Shown: piece by piece, positions 33,036 to 44,565 of the stretch | Numbering within the stretch: position 1 is the first letter of the stretch | How the letters are laid out: each line of letters opens with the position of its first letter | Assembly: GCF_004193775.1 (NCBI RefSeq) | Contig: NC_041021.1 | Location: forward strand, 21,110,632-21,174,631 | DNA from: Glycine soja | Lineage: Eukaryota; Streptophyta; Magnoliopsida; Fabales; Fabaceae | Length of the DNA stretch: 64,000 nucleotides | Direction of reading: 5' to 3' | Notes under the pieces: generated by a model | Told to the model about the DNA's origin: nothing | Databases searched by the model: none | What the model saw: the letters and a program-made list of their open reading frames with translations, nothing else | Translations under genes and position numbers: made by a program

Positions 33036-34986
33036 TCTTGCTATTTGCTGCAAACTGCAATGCCTACTACTATATTTATCGGGCAATTTTTATCTGGCTG
33101 CTACAATATGCCATTGATAACACTGTTTGTTACTAGTTGTCCATTCTAATGTACATTGTAGAATGTTCCTTGGTCTATCTAGTATAATGATGATTGAAGT
33201 GTTTTCTATTGACATAAATGCACCTAATTTGTGTATGTGTTGGTAAGACTAGGAAACTTGTGTGCAATTTCTTTAATTTTGATGGGTGGATTCATGTTAG
33301 CTAACTTTTTAAATCTGCTTTGTATATATTGGTTGTAGGGGATAGATCTTGACATCCAAAATCCATATTCCTCTTCATTATTGTTGTATGACCATAGATA
33401 CAGAAGTTCTGAGTTTGCATGAAGTACAAGGGTAAAACATGGTTAAATCATTTTCCTCTAATACGCTTTTGATAGTGCATATGTCACTGTTGAGGTAATT
33501 CAGTGGCCAAGGATCTACATTGCTCTCTTAAGAAAGGAGAAAGAAGGTGACTTTCTCACTATGAAGGAGACAAAAATTCCTCAGACCAAAGAAGAGAGCA
33601 AAGAATGTTGACAGAATTCTACAGGTATAACTATAACTAGAAACACTCCCAATTTCCACATAATAAAAAATAAAAAATATAATTTGTTTCTTTGGCCTCA
33701 CACTTTCCATTCTATTATCTATATGCCTGTCTAATTTATAAACCAGAAGAAACTTTTATTTTATCCTAGAGAACATCAAGTATCAAAATTAGTTTTTCTA
33801 TTGATATTTTTATGGGACTAACTGAGTTTCATTTGCAAAATTCATTTCCTCGGGTATTGGTGACTGATGATAATTGTCAAGTTTATATTCTTACATTTTC
33901 TTGTCAACTGGGTGTATATATTGAAGGAACAGTTTCACCTCCAGTAAGGTAATTGACATGTTTTTTACCTTTTTATAGTTATATCAAGCTTAAGCTGCTA
34001 TTTGATTTTTCATTTGTTGATTTGGCGTGGAATATTAACTTTATATATAATAAAAATAATGAATGATATAATAAGAAAAATAAAATGAATGAATATAAGA
34101 ATTGAAATAGTAGTAGCATATATTTATACAAAGAGATAAAAACAAAAACAAAGAAGAGACATACCTTAATTCTCTTTGATGTGTGTTACAATTGTCGTTT
34201 CTAATTCTATCATGCTGGGATCAATCAATTACTTTCTATGTTTCTTTCTCTTGTGGTGGTGGGTGATGAAAGAAAAGTCCAAAGGCTTTGGATATGTCTT
34301 TCTCTATCTCTCTCTGCCTCAATGTCAAATCTCTTTCACTTAGTAGTGTTTTTCTGCCACAAACCTTTGTGCGGGGCAAGCTAACCATCCTTTCTACATT
34401 CAATAAAACATTCCTTTTCCTTTGTGCTTTGTTGGTCTCTTTTTGGTTTCTTTATTTTTTATTTTTTATTTTTTTGTTCTAATATACTTTTTACAGCCTT
34501 TTGCGCACCAACACCCTCTAACATATACAAAGACGGTTTGAGTGTTGCTACTTCACTTTCCTTTCTTCTTACGACATTCTCTCTATCATACCAATACAGG
34601 TATATATATGTACGTGTAACTTTCATGCCATATCATACAGTCTTAATTTTGAATATTCTAGTAACATATTGCGTAACTTATGTTGTAAAATTATTAAAGA
34701 AGTTGGACAATTATAATAATTATCTAAAAATTATGAATTCAACTTTTTCAATAATGTATTAATATACTGTATTAGTGAATAACGCTATAAAAAAGTCTAC
34801 ATTAAACTAAAGATTATTGTTGTTATACTAATTATTGCTACTATGTTGTTACAAAGAATTATTAATTAAAATTAATATTTATTTATTTTAATACAAATTT
34901 AATAAATTAAAAGACCCAATTTAATTAGCGTTTTTATTTAAAAAATTAACACATAACAAATCATAAGATTGAGATTATAAAAAAAA

Positions 34987-35088
34987 AACATCAAGAGGAA
35001 ATTTGATGATGGACCTTGGGAAGACATGAGGAAATTTGATGACAAGATATCAACACGTGATTACGATAATTTTCAGTCAGTAATGTTT
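34987..35088 (+). pseudogene. Unidentified exon-like segment in the CACTA element
   Basis: Open plus-strand stretch reading KRKFDDGPWEDMRKFDDK and then STRDYDNFQSVMFW, ending at GGGTAAGT, a strong donor. Codon-like composition stands out from the AT-rich surroundings. Probably another captured exon; the source gene is not recognised. Confidence 0.35.
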
Positions 35089-35723
35089 TGGGTAAGTACT
35101 TAATTCCCAAGTTGAATTTAATTACGTAGCAATATTTTTTGGATCTTAGGTCATTCCAATGGCTGCAAAAGATTTTGATGTCTAGATCCACGTAGTTGAA
35201 AAACCTACTTGAGTTATATAAATTGTTTTAGCTGAATGATTTAACCAATTCTATAACTTCAACCAAGTATGGGCAGTAAGACTAGTTGTTGTCTATAGAA
35301 TGGTTGTCTTGGTTATGCCCTCTATTTTGATAATAGGTTATTTTGTGTCTAGTCATGCTTTTGCTAGGGTGCATCTCAATAAACTTCTCTTTCTGTTTGT
35401 AAATAAAATGTTTGCTTATTAAGGTTTAGAGGTTGCATGCTAAATCTTTGTGTTTCCCTTTTTAGATATCATGCCTTAATATGCTTAGTTTTGCTGTGCT
35501 TTAGATCTTTTTTGACAGGTAATTATTGCACATTTGTTATATGGTCAGCAATCTATAATATGGTCCATGAACACTAATAGAATGATAGGCTAATCTTTTC
35601 ATTTGCTTAGCCTTTATAAATCCTATATTGCTTTGGTTTTGAAAGGTGCAAAAAATAGTTGCTCTATTCTTGCTTTGTAATATTTTTTTTTTTACATATG
35701 AAAGGTAATTTAAATCATTTTTT

Positions 35724-35907
35724 TACTACTCATAATGCTTTCACGGGAATAAATCACAAAGGCTTTGAGACTATTCTTTCTCTTGAAAAGCTTGACTTGC
35801 AAGGGAATATGCTTGATGGTCATTTAGAAGATGGATTTTTACTTTTTTCAACTGCAAGCTATTGTCAATTTGTCATTCAAGATTTGTGTAATGATTCTTC
35901 AGATTAA
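35724..35907 (+). pseudogene. Open segment with leucine-rich-repeat-like text
   Basis: Reads GFETILSLEKLDLQGNMLDG followed by HLEDGFLLFSTAS, resembling one plant LRR unit (LxxLDLxxNxLxG). Only one such unit is visible, so this could be chance. Lies between recognised captured pieces. Confidence 0.25.
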
Positions 35908-36466
35908 ATTTGTTTGAGCAAGCCAATTATTTTGGATATTGGGACTGTGTTTTAGTCTTTCTAGTTGAAGATTAACTTCATCGGTGACAGAGAGTGAGAG
36001 TGATCATGTAATTTTCTTTGATAATTCTTTCACATTAGTTTTCCTATGACTGTGACAACTACCAGTAACTTGAAAAAAGTTTACTTGAAGTGTCCTTGGC
36101 CAATTTCACTACTATTTTTTAAGATGTATTTTTTATTGACGTGCAACTTCAGTTCTACAATCCGAGACAAAATTATTCCTCATGTCATGTGTTAGTAACT
36201 GCAACTTTTCTAGTTAATTCTCAATTTCATACTCTTTTAATTATTGATTATGGATATGATTGTACTCTTAAATATCCCTTGCACAAGAATAAATTATTAG
36301 GTAGAGGCTCATGATTTATGTACTAAAATGTATATCAAACACGCCTTATGTGTTACATGAAGATTAATAAAAATTATGAAGGCTAGAGATCACTTAATAA
36401 TTTCGCACAAGTAGGTAAGGTATACTTTAGCACTTAAAGTTGATAACATTTTTCATGTCGTATCAG

Positions 36467-37144
36467 GTGTGAAATTATAAGTGGTGGAATGAAAGAATAC
36501 CTTACACCAATGGGGACCAACTCCCCTTCATGTCAACCCAATATTTGAGATAGGTCCTGTTGAACCAATTCTCAGAGTGGCTAGTCTTTGAGGGCATCAG
36601 TGTTGATGAAAGTGGGAGGCAACACTACCTAGATGCAAGTGTTGCATACAAACGAGTAGTGCTCAATGCCATTGACTACATATCCAAGTTTGGATACTCC
36701 AAAGAATAGGTTTAGTTTTCTTTTCATTGTTTATATATACCATTTCTACATTAGAAACCAAATTGCAACCTATGACTAATTGCTAAGGCTATGATTGTTT
36801 ACCTTTGGCCTTTTCTAACTTATATTTGTAAGGTAATTAAATTTAGTTTGATGATATGTTTAGTTTTTTTAAAAAAATATGTTTGCACTTTTATATTAAG
36901 TTTGAAACTAAGTTTCAATTAAAAGTATACCATGGTTTTTGCAATTTTAGTTTTCAAAATAAAATCTATTCAACTTATAAGTTTGTAAACTTTAATTTAA
37001 ATTAAACATGTGTACTAATAATATGTTGAACATGAGGTGTACCTCCTTTTGTCTTACATCCCTTGTGGAGGAGGAATATTTGGATTAGTCGATGCCCCCA
37101 ATGTTGTACCAACATTGACCATTCCAACAACTATATTTGACCAG
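36467..37144 (+). pseudogene. Captured last exons of a formamidase-type acetamidase gene
   Basis: Seen: exon 1 (36467-36709) reads CEIISGGMKEYLTPMG, then in shifted frames LHVNPIFEIGPVEP and SEWLVFEGISVDESGRQHYL, ASVAYKRVVLNAIDYI, FGYSKE to a TAG at the GT donor. Exon 2 (37037-37144) reads VYLLLSYIPCGGGIFGLVDA and IPTTIFDQ before GTAAAT. Known: plant acetamidase/formamidase proteins hydrolyse formamide-type amides and end with this text (remembered: GPTPLHVNPIFEIGPVEPRF, EGRISGIVDAPNA, AIPTAIFDQ). Breaks: one inserted A, a 2-base deletion, and CAG to TAG at the exon end. The active site lies upstream and is not present. Confidence 0.88.
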
Positions 37145-37314
37145 GTAAATATTTTAATTAATCAAGCATGAGCCTAATTATTGACCTCTACGAGCTATCC
37201 ATTACAATGACTATTTTACATATTATACATGTTATATTGATAATTAGTATTTTTTTATAATTACAAATATCATCTTATTTTTAAAAATAGAGAAAATATT
37301 TTTTTAGAAAAAAT

Positions 37315-37745
37315 ACATTCTAAGACGGTTCTCAAAAAGACCGTCTTAAAATGTATATTTTCTAAGGCGATTTTTGGAAAAACCGTCTTAGAATCTTCAA
37401 ATATTTTAATTTTTTTTGTTTAGAAAAAAGACATTCTAAGACGGTTCTCTGAAAAACCGTCTTAGAAAATTTATCATTCTAAGACGGTTTTTAACAAAAG
37501 AATCGTCTTAGAAGGGTTGATTTTCTAAGACGGTTTTTTAGAGAACCGTCTTAGAATGTCTTTTTTAAAAAAAATATTATTTTAAAAAATTAAAGATTCT
37601 AAGATGATTTTTAGTTAAGAATTGTCTCAGAATGGTGCATTTTTCTAAGACAGTTTTTTAAGAAACCATCGTAGAAAGTGATGACTTTCTATGATGATGG
37701 TTAATAACTATCAACCGTCGTTGTATGTTTAAATTAACCGACATA
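37315..37745. repeat. Right subterminal repeats of the CACTA element
   Basis: About ten copies of TTCTAAGACGGTTTT in alternating orientation, each pair a small foldback, the whole block (about 37307-37570) again roughly palindromic. Denser and better kept than the left array. Confidence 0.85.
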
Positions 37746-37766
37746 GAAAACACTTTTTCAGTGGTG

Positions 37767-38111
37767 CCGTTTAAATGGAACAGCTCACACCAGAAGCTAT
37801 TGACAAAAATGGGGTCCCTGTCGGAGACCAGACTATGCAAAAATCCGTGGAGCTTGCAAACCATGTCGAGAAATAGTAGGGCGACTTTGTATGCCGAATG
37901 ATGTGGGGGGAAGAACACCAAAATGAGCCCCCATGGAAAACCTATCCACAACAAGAAATATCATAGTGTACCCCTGAGATAAAGGCAATCCCGTAATGAA
38001 GTCACAGAACAAATCCTCCCAAACGTGTGATGGTATGGGAAGAGGTTGAAGCAACCTGACAACCTTCTTCATTTTGTATTTCGTTTGTTGGCATGTGAGG
38101 CATTGTGACAT
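37767..38111 (-). pseudogene. Gypsy integrase core, split by the CACTA element
   Basis: Seen: CLTCQQTKYKMKK (end of the zinc domain), LFCDFITGLPLSQG with the first catalytic Asp, VVDRFSMGAHF, a frameshift near 37900, then LVSDRDPIFVNSFW with the second Asp. The match ends FHLNG at the CACTA end, so the catalytic Glu region is missing on this side. Zinc domain start and RNase H lie upstream (higher coordinates) with a gap of broken sequence at 38112-38363. Confidence 0.85.
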
Positions 38112-38363
38112 GAAACGGTAGACGTCCGCCTGTATTTGAGGCCAATCAAAGTTCTAGCATAAGCGATAAAGAGTCTTAGATACTCCAGTGTGACCGTTGA
38201 GAGGAGAAGAGTGAAATTCTTCTAAGAGTATGGAAGTGAACAGAGTTGGAAAAGGCAGCCAAATATGACCTTGTCGGAAGATAAGGTCCTTATGAATGGA
38301 AAGGTTTGAGTAAGAAGTCGGCCATAAGCGGATTTCGCTTAAGAGGGCAACATATTATGGGTC

Positions 38364-39715
38364 CTACAAGAGAGTTTGACGTAGTTTATCCAAAAAATTG
38401 AAATGAGGCATGGTCAAGGATAAACATATGGTCTTTGGTGTCGGAAGTCGGGAAAGCGCATCAGCGACAACATTGGTTGACCCTAGTTTATACTTGATCG
38501 TATAATCATAACCCAATAGTTTAGATAAGTAAGTTTGTTGTTCCAGGGTCTGAATGACCTGGGATATAAGATATTTGAGGCTCTTGTGGTCAGTGAGGAT
38601 GGTGAAGGAGTTGCCCAATAAATAATGACGCCATTTCCGAATAGAGAAGGTGATTGCATTCAACTCTCAGACATAAGCTGATGCTCTTTGTAACATGGAC
38701 ATAGAACCTTGCCGTAATAAGCAATTGGATGTCCGTTCTATAATAACACCACCCTAATGGTGGATCCCAACACATCTGTTTCAATCGTAAAAGGGATTGA
38801 AAAATTTGGAGTGGCAAGAACAGGGGCTTGGGTCATCAAAGTTTTGAGATGTTGAAAAGCATGGTCCCCAACTGGGGACCAACAAAATTGATCCTTCCGT
38901 AAAAGTGTGGTAAGTGGTGAAGCCATGGTTGCATAGCCTTTAATGAATTTGTGGTAAAATCTGGTTAAGCCAAGGAAGCCTCGTAATGCTGTGGGAGTTA
39001 TCGGAATCGGCCAGGCTAACATAGCCTCCACTTTGTCTGGGTCTGGAGCCACTTCTTGTGCCAAAATGATGTGGTTGAGGTAATTGAGTTGGTTTTGAGC
39101 AAAAATGCACTTGAATTGGCAGAGGAGAACACAACCACATATTTCCTCAAAAATGGTTGGAGCGCACCATTCATGGTTGCTTGAGAAGTAGAGGCCAAAG
39201 GGCATGACCTTAAACTTGTAATGTCCCTAGTGCATTTGAAAAGCTGTCTTATAAATGTAAGTCTCGGCCATGCGTATCTGATGAAATCCTTGGCATAAAT
39301 CGAGCTTCAAAAACCATGATGCTTGGCCTAAATCGTCGAGTAATTCATCAATGGTTTGCATAGGAAAACAATCTTTAACCGCGATTTCCTTTAGTGCCCT
39401 GTAATGCCAGGTTCCGTCTTTCTTCTTAACTAGGAGTATCGGAGAAGATAATGGACTATGGCTAGGTTGGATTAAGCCAACAACGAGCATAGCAGTGACT
39501 TGCTTCTTAACCTCCATTTTCTGAAAATGGGGATACCGGTAAAGCTTTACGTTAATGGCGGTGGTGTTTGGAAGAAGGTGAATATGATGTTGGATATTAC
39601 GGTGGGGAGGTAAGTGGGTAGGTTCGATAAATGTGTCGGGGTAGCGGTTGAGAATAGAAATGATTTGAGGAGGTGTAGGAGTGGGTAAGGGGTGTGTTGA
39701 GGACGAAGGTGACAT
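38364..39715 (-). pseudogene. Gypsy reverse transcriptase and RNase H with the catalytic box deleted
   Basis: Seen: RT fingers and palm start (LIQPSHSPLSSPILLVKKKD, FPMQTIDELLDDL, FLKLDLCQGFHQIRM, stop, MPFGL), then pieces of ATMNGALQPFLRKYVVVF. Immediately after VVVF the text jumps to FKCIFAQNQLNYL, so the YxDD/FDDIL motif and about 25 residues are deleted. The thumb follows (LRGFLGLTRFYHKFIKGYA), then RNase H (SIPFTIETDVLGSTI, LTDHKSLKYL, TYLSKLLGYDYTIKYKLGS, NVVADALSR). RNase H Asp residues (TETD position, TDHKS, ADALSR) are partly kept. The frame changes near 39180, 38790 and 38640. Confidence 0.88.
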
Positions 39716-39779
39716 AGGCTGGGTTGGGACTGGTGTGATATGAAACAGAGCAGATATGCTCTGGGTTTAGGCAAAACAT

Positions 39780-41329
39780 TTTAATTGGTGGGCTGAGGAA
39801 GGAATAAGGGGAGCATCTGAGCGTAATGTGATACAGCGGCCCAAAAGCATGAAAGTCATAATCAAAGCTTTATAGTCTGTAGTAATTAGACCTAATAGCT
39901 TGAGCCACTATACTCCTAAAACAATATTAGTACAGCAAATGGGCAAATGGTGATGCAATCCTACCCCCCAAGGGCATTGGATAAAAGACTCCAAGAAGAT
40001 TGGGCCAGAGATGCAAGAAAAGGTCCTAGGGTGGCCCAATCTTTTTGGAGTCTTTTATCCAATGCCCTTGGGGGGTAGGATTGCATTAAATGGAATAAAT
40101 CCAGGGTAAACGAATGGCCTTGTATTGAAACTGGAACTTGGAGGGAAGATGTATCACAATCCAATGTGTTTCCATTGCCTACCATGACGCAAAGGGCCGC
40201 GATTGGGGCAGAGGTAGGTCAAGAAATTTTGCCATGCGCAATTGGATAAAATTGTGTGTGCTACTTTCGTCCACGAGGATGATGACTTGATGATGGCGAA
40301 GAAAACCCAATAGTTGAAAAGTCTCTAGAGTAGGAGTGCCTGCCATTGCATTCAAACTGATTTGGGGAACCAATAAGGATTCCATGGAGGATGGTGGGTG
40401 CGAGTCATGAAGGAGAAGGTTAGAGGAAAAATTAATGTCCTCATCTGTGATGAGAAGGTGTAAGCGGGGCTTACATCGGTGACCAGGGGCCCACTTGTCC
40501 TCGCAGTGGTAACATAACCCTTGGTCATGGTGAACTGCCATTTCCTCGGCCGTGAGTTGCTTAAAGGGGATCTTGGCGGAAATGTTGGGCAAAGGACCTA
40601 AGGGTTTAGGGAGCAAGGAACCAAGAAATTTTTCCTAGAGCCTAGCTAGCTCAACCACCTGAGGAAGAGAAAGAGGGTGAAGAGATTGGACCTCCCATTG
40701 AAGTTTTGGAATCAACCCAGAAATGAAACAACTGAGCAAGAAAGAGGGGGCGAGGCCCACTATACGGTTTGCCAAATGTTCGAACTCCGTAAGGTACTCG
40801 TTGACAGTACCTTGTTGTTGGAGTTTGTAGAAAGCGCCTTAGGGGTCATCATAAAATAAGGGAGCAAAGTGCGATTCCAAGGCCCGAAGCATCACCGGCT
40901 AAGAAGGAAAGAAGTCGTTCTTGGACATCCACTGGCACCAAGACAATGGTGGACCGTCCATATAAAACGATGCAACCATTAATCACTCGTGCTCGGGAAC
41001 GCTCTGATAATCAAAGAATTGGGATATTTTAAATATCCAACCGAGAGGGTCATGGCCATCAAAGCGGGGCATGTTGAGCTTCATGTGAGGGCGGTGAACC
41101 GGAGAGGGAGATGGGTTAAGAGGAGAGGTTGGTTAGCTGGGAATGGTGGTGATAGCGGCTAGACTATCTAGAACCGAATCGATTTTGGTGTTGAGAGAGG
41201 AATGGATTGAGTTTATTTTGGTATTCAGAGAGTGTGGTTTTGGGTTAAGGAAACCTGACCTTGGGTGAGGCGATTGATGGCCTCCTCCAATCTGTCGGTG
41301 GTGACTTGCCTAGTATGCTGCTCAGGCAT
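39780..41329 (-). pseudogene. Gypsy gag and protease, broken
   Basis: Seen: ATG at 41329 (MPEQHTRQVTTDRLEEAI, a coiled-coil-like start), a degraded gag core to about 40620, then LTAEEMAVHHDQGLCYHCED with the zinc knuckle CYHCEDKWAPGHRC, and the aspartic protease site reading LVDESSTHNFIQL (normally DSGSTHNF; the catalytic Asp is kept, the next two residues are changed). After the foldback the frame resumes (NIVLGV, TAG, WLKLLG). Several stops and frame changes across the gag core. Gag would bind RNA and protease mature the polyprotein. Confidence 0.8.
39951..40088. mobile_element. 138-bp foldback made from an LTR end, with target duplication
   Basis: Two 57-nt arms (39951-40007 and 40032-40088) are inverted copies with two mismatches, around a 24-nt loop. 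Arm plus loop match the first about 80 bp of the LTR at 24868. Termini are TG...TA and AATGG flanks both sides (39946-39950, 40089-40093). It splits the gypsy protease/RT linker between FHL and the continuing PICC text. Confidence 0.92.
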
Positions 41330-41345
41330 ATTGGTGGCCGGTCAA

Positions 41346-41799
41346 ACCAGTTGTTAGCCAACTAGTGAGTGAGGGTTACAAAGGAAAAGAGAAGAAAATT
41401 GAGATAATCTTTTTGATGATCTTTTTATTTCCATTTCCACATATATTTATACTACTACAATGCTTTCCATTCTAACTGAATACATTTTGTTATAGCAGAA
41501 TTTGAATTGTAGTTAACAAATTGGACAAGCTAATTAGTTGAATTGTGATAACGACATGAGTGGCAAGGTAGTGGAACTGTAGTAACCAACTTGCTGGCTA
41601 TTGTATTTGCACTTCACGCATATTCCTTGAGGTAATTGGGCCTCTTTGTGACTCTCTTTGGCCTATTAATGTGGTTGCTAGCTTCTGGTATGTTGCCTAT
41701 TATATTGTTATTGCTATCAATCTCCTTGATGGAACATGGGACTTTGCTTTATTAATAACAAATCCTATATTGATTTTGTCGACTAGCAATCTTGCAATG
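41346..41799. other. Possible gypsy 5' LTR and LINE junction, not resolved
   Basis: By position the 5' LTR and primer site of the minus-strand gypsy element should lie here, but no tRNA-Met type primer site and no second LTR copy were found. The LINE begins somewhere near 41700-41800. Confidence 0.35.
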
Positions 41800-44565
41800 C
41801 ATGAAGTAAAGACTTTGGCTCTTTCAGACATAAAGGGACATGTAGCATTCTTCAACATATGACCATAAAAATGAAGCTCATTTGTGGGTAAAATTCTCTG
41901 ACTAATTTTCCATATATGATAATGAATTCTTTTCGGCCCTCTCCAATGTCAGATATTATGCAACAACTTCCTACTAGGGTGCTACTCCACCTGATTCAAA
42001 ATAGCCTTATACGCCTCTTAAGTTATGAATTTCCCATCATTCGAATATGTTCACACCACTTCATCATTCAAATTAGAGATATAAGGAGGCTACAGAAGTT
42101 GAATGTTGACAATATCATTAGGAAGGTCCCTTTGAAGTTTTTGAACATCCTAATCTCCTCCTGCATCAACATAAAAACACAAGCAAATTCTCACTCCAGA
42201 AAACATTAGATATCCTATGTTGAGATAGGTGATTACACTCTTGCACCCACCAATCATACAAGAATTTTATACTTCTCCCACTGCCCAACTTAGACTTGAG
42301 GCTCTCCCAAATGTTCATAATTCCTCTCTAGAGATTTTAGCCAACACGATTTGCATCAATCCGAGGAAGAACATTAGTTCTGCACTTGTATTTGGAAAGA
42401 AACACTTTTACCCATAAATCATTAGGCTTATTACGCAAATTTCAAGCAACCTCCATGAGTAAAGCTTAATTCATACCTCTAGCCTTTCTTAAACCAAGAG
42501 CACCATTTTGCTTAGACCTGCAAATAAAATTCCAATTCATCCAATGCACCTTTCTACTATTAGATGAGTCACCCCACGCAAAATTCTTGCATTTTTGGTC
42601 AATTTCCACACAGACCGAAGAGGGTAATTGAGTGGTCTACATGACATGGTTTGAAAGAGCTTGTATAATGCTTTAGACAAAGTAAGTCTTCTGACCAAAG
42701 ATAACATAGAAGCTTTCCAAGAACTCAGTCTTTGAGTAATCTTATCTCTCACAAATTGATAACTTTCCTTGGATACCCTTTCATGATGCAAGGGAACACC
42801 CAAGTATTTTCCCAAATCATGAGTCTTTTGGAAGCCCAAATAATTACCAATCTGCTCTCTTGTATGCCAGCGAGCATTCCTAGAAAAGAAAATTCTAGTT
42901 TTTTCTACACTAACTTTTTGACCAGAACTAGTACAAAAGATGTCCAGAATATTTCTTATAGTTTCATCTTGAGAGCAAGATGCTTCTCCTAGGAGTAAAA
43001 TATCATCTACAAATGCTAAATAATAAAGTTGTGGACCACCCCTACTAAGCTGGATAGGGTTCCACTCATGATCCTCAACAACCCCATTAATCATATGAAA
43101 TAATCTTTCAATGCAAAGCATAAAGATGAGAAGAAGGACAAAATCACCCTTACCATTCCAAAGAACCTGCATCTTGGAGGGAGATACAATAGTACACCAT
43201 GTTCATAAAAGTATCTGGGAAACAAATATCTTTAGAGTGTCAACAACAAAATCTCACTTATTCCTATCATTCTCTTTCTCCAAATCTATTTTAACAGTCA
43301 TCCATCCAGTTCCACTTTTTCTATTCTTCATAGAATGGATCACTTTTTGAGCAATAATAATATTATCCCCGTTATTCCTATTCGGAATAAAACTACATTG
43401 GCAAGGATTCACAAGCTCTTCCATCACCTTCCACAGTCTGAAAGAGAGGAATTTGTTAATCGTCTTGTAGGATATATTACACAAGCTTATAGGTCTAAAG
43501 TGCTTCATGTTAACCACAAGTTCAAATTTTGGAATCAGAGCTATAAGAGTGTCATTTATATCCATTATTTTACCAGGATCTTGAAACATACTTCTAATCA
43601 TAGCACCTAACTCCTTACCCACTATCTCGCACTAGCTTTTATAGAAGACAACTTGGAAACCATCTTTTCCAAGGGCCTTGAAATTACCCATAGAAAAAAC
43701 AACTTTGCGAATATCCTCATCAGAAATGACTTCTTTGAACCAATCCAATTTATAAGTAGGAAATTGTGGAAAGACACCATTCATACATAGATCAGATCTA
43801 GGAGTATCATCTTTAAAAAGAGTAGCAAAGAAATTAGTAACTAACCTCTCCAACTCATCAGAATTAGCTACCCAATTGCCATTAGTATCTTGAATAGCCT
43901 CAAAAGTGTTTTTCCTTCTTCTAATAGTAGTCACTCCATGACAATATTGAGTATTATAGTCTCCAAAAGACAACCATTTAGCTCTAGATATTTGGTACAA
44001 AAGAACTTTCTCTTGATGAAGATCCTTTTGCTAGACAATCTGGTGCCTCTCCTCAAGTATAAGGTCATTAGAATTCCGCATAAGCTTTAAAGTGTAAATA
44101 AGTTTTCTTTTGTGATTAAAAATACTACCAAAAATATCCTTATTCCACTTGTGAAGATCATCTTGAAGATTATTAACTCTAGATTTCCACCCTACATTTT
44201 TTTGCCACAACTTTTTCAAAAAAAGGAGTAAAATCCGAATGCATCATCCAAGATGCTGTAAAATGGAAAGGCCTTCTCCTCCTGATCTCCCCTCGTTTAT
44301 AAGTAATCTTTATAAGTATTGGTCTATGGTCAAACTGAAAGTAGGGAAAGTGAAGCACAAGGGCATTCTAGAAACGAATACGCTAATCAATGTTAACAAG
44401 AGTATGGTCAAGACGTCTAGATAAATTACCTCTCCTCCAAGTGAAAGTTGATTCTTGGAAACCACCATCAATAAGACCACTATCGTCTAGCATCTTTTGA
44501 AAATCAATAGCCCTTCTCTAAGAGGAATTTGAGGCCCCCCCACAATGATCTTGAGGATAAAGAAT
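41800..44565 (-). pseudogene. LINE (L1-type) retrotransposon, 5' truncated and decayed
   Basis: Seen from 44565 leftwards: the end of an AP-type endonuclease (AIDFQKMLDDSGLIDGGF, TFTWRRGNLSRRLDH, FDHRPILIKI), then the linker and reverse transcriptase (SRAKWLSFGDYNTQYCHG, ALGKDGFQVVFYKS, LIALIPK, FRPISLCNISYKTINKFLS, SFIPNRNNGDNIIIAQ, YYLAFVDDILLLGEAS), LGVPLHHERVSKESY, and a zf-RVT-like end (HYHIWKISQRILP ... CPLC near 41830). The FVDD catalytic motif is kept. Stops and shifts separate the segments at 44031, 43632, 43254 and 42537. The first catalytic half of the endonuclease is missing. The LINE would move by target-primed reverse transcription; this copy cannot. Confidence 0.9.

Larger units (their letters stand above)
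37767..41345 (-). mobile_element. Ty3/gypsy retrotransposon (Reina-like chromovirus), internal region, truncated by the CACTA insertion
   Basis: Minus-strand order from the right: gag, protease with zinc knuckle, reverse transcriptase, RNase H, integrase. The integrase stops at the CACTA end (37767). I could not trace the remainder convincingly to the left of 28890; the text there keeps only a possible YHP. The 5' LTR should lie right of 41345 but could not be delimited. Multiple frame changes and stops; not functional. Confidence 0.8.
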
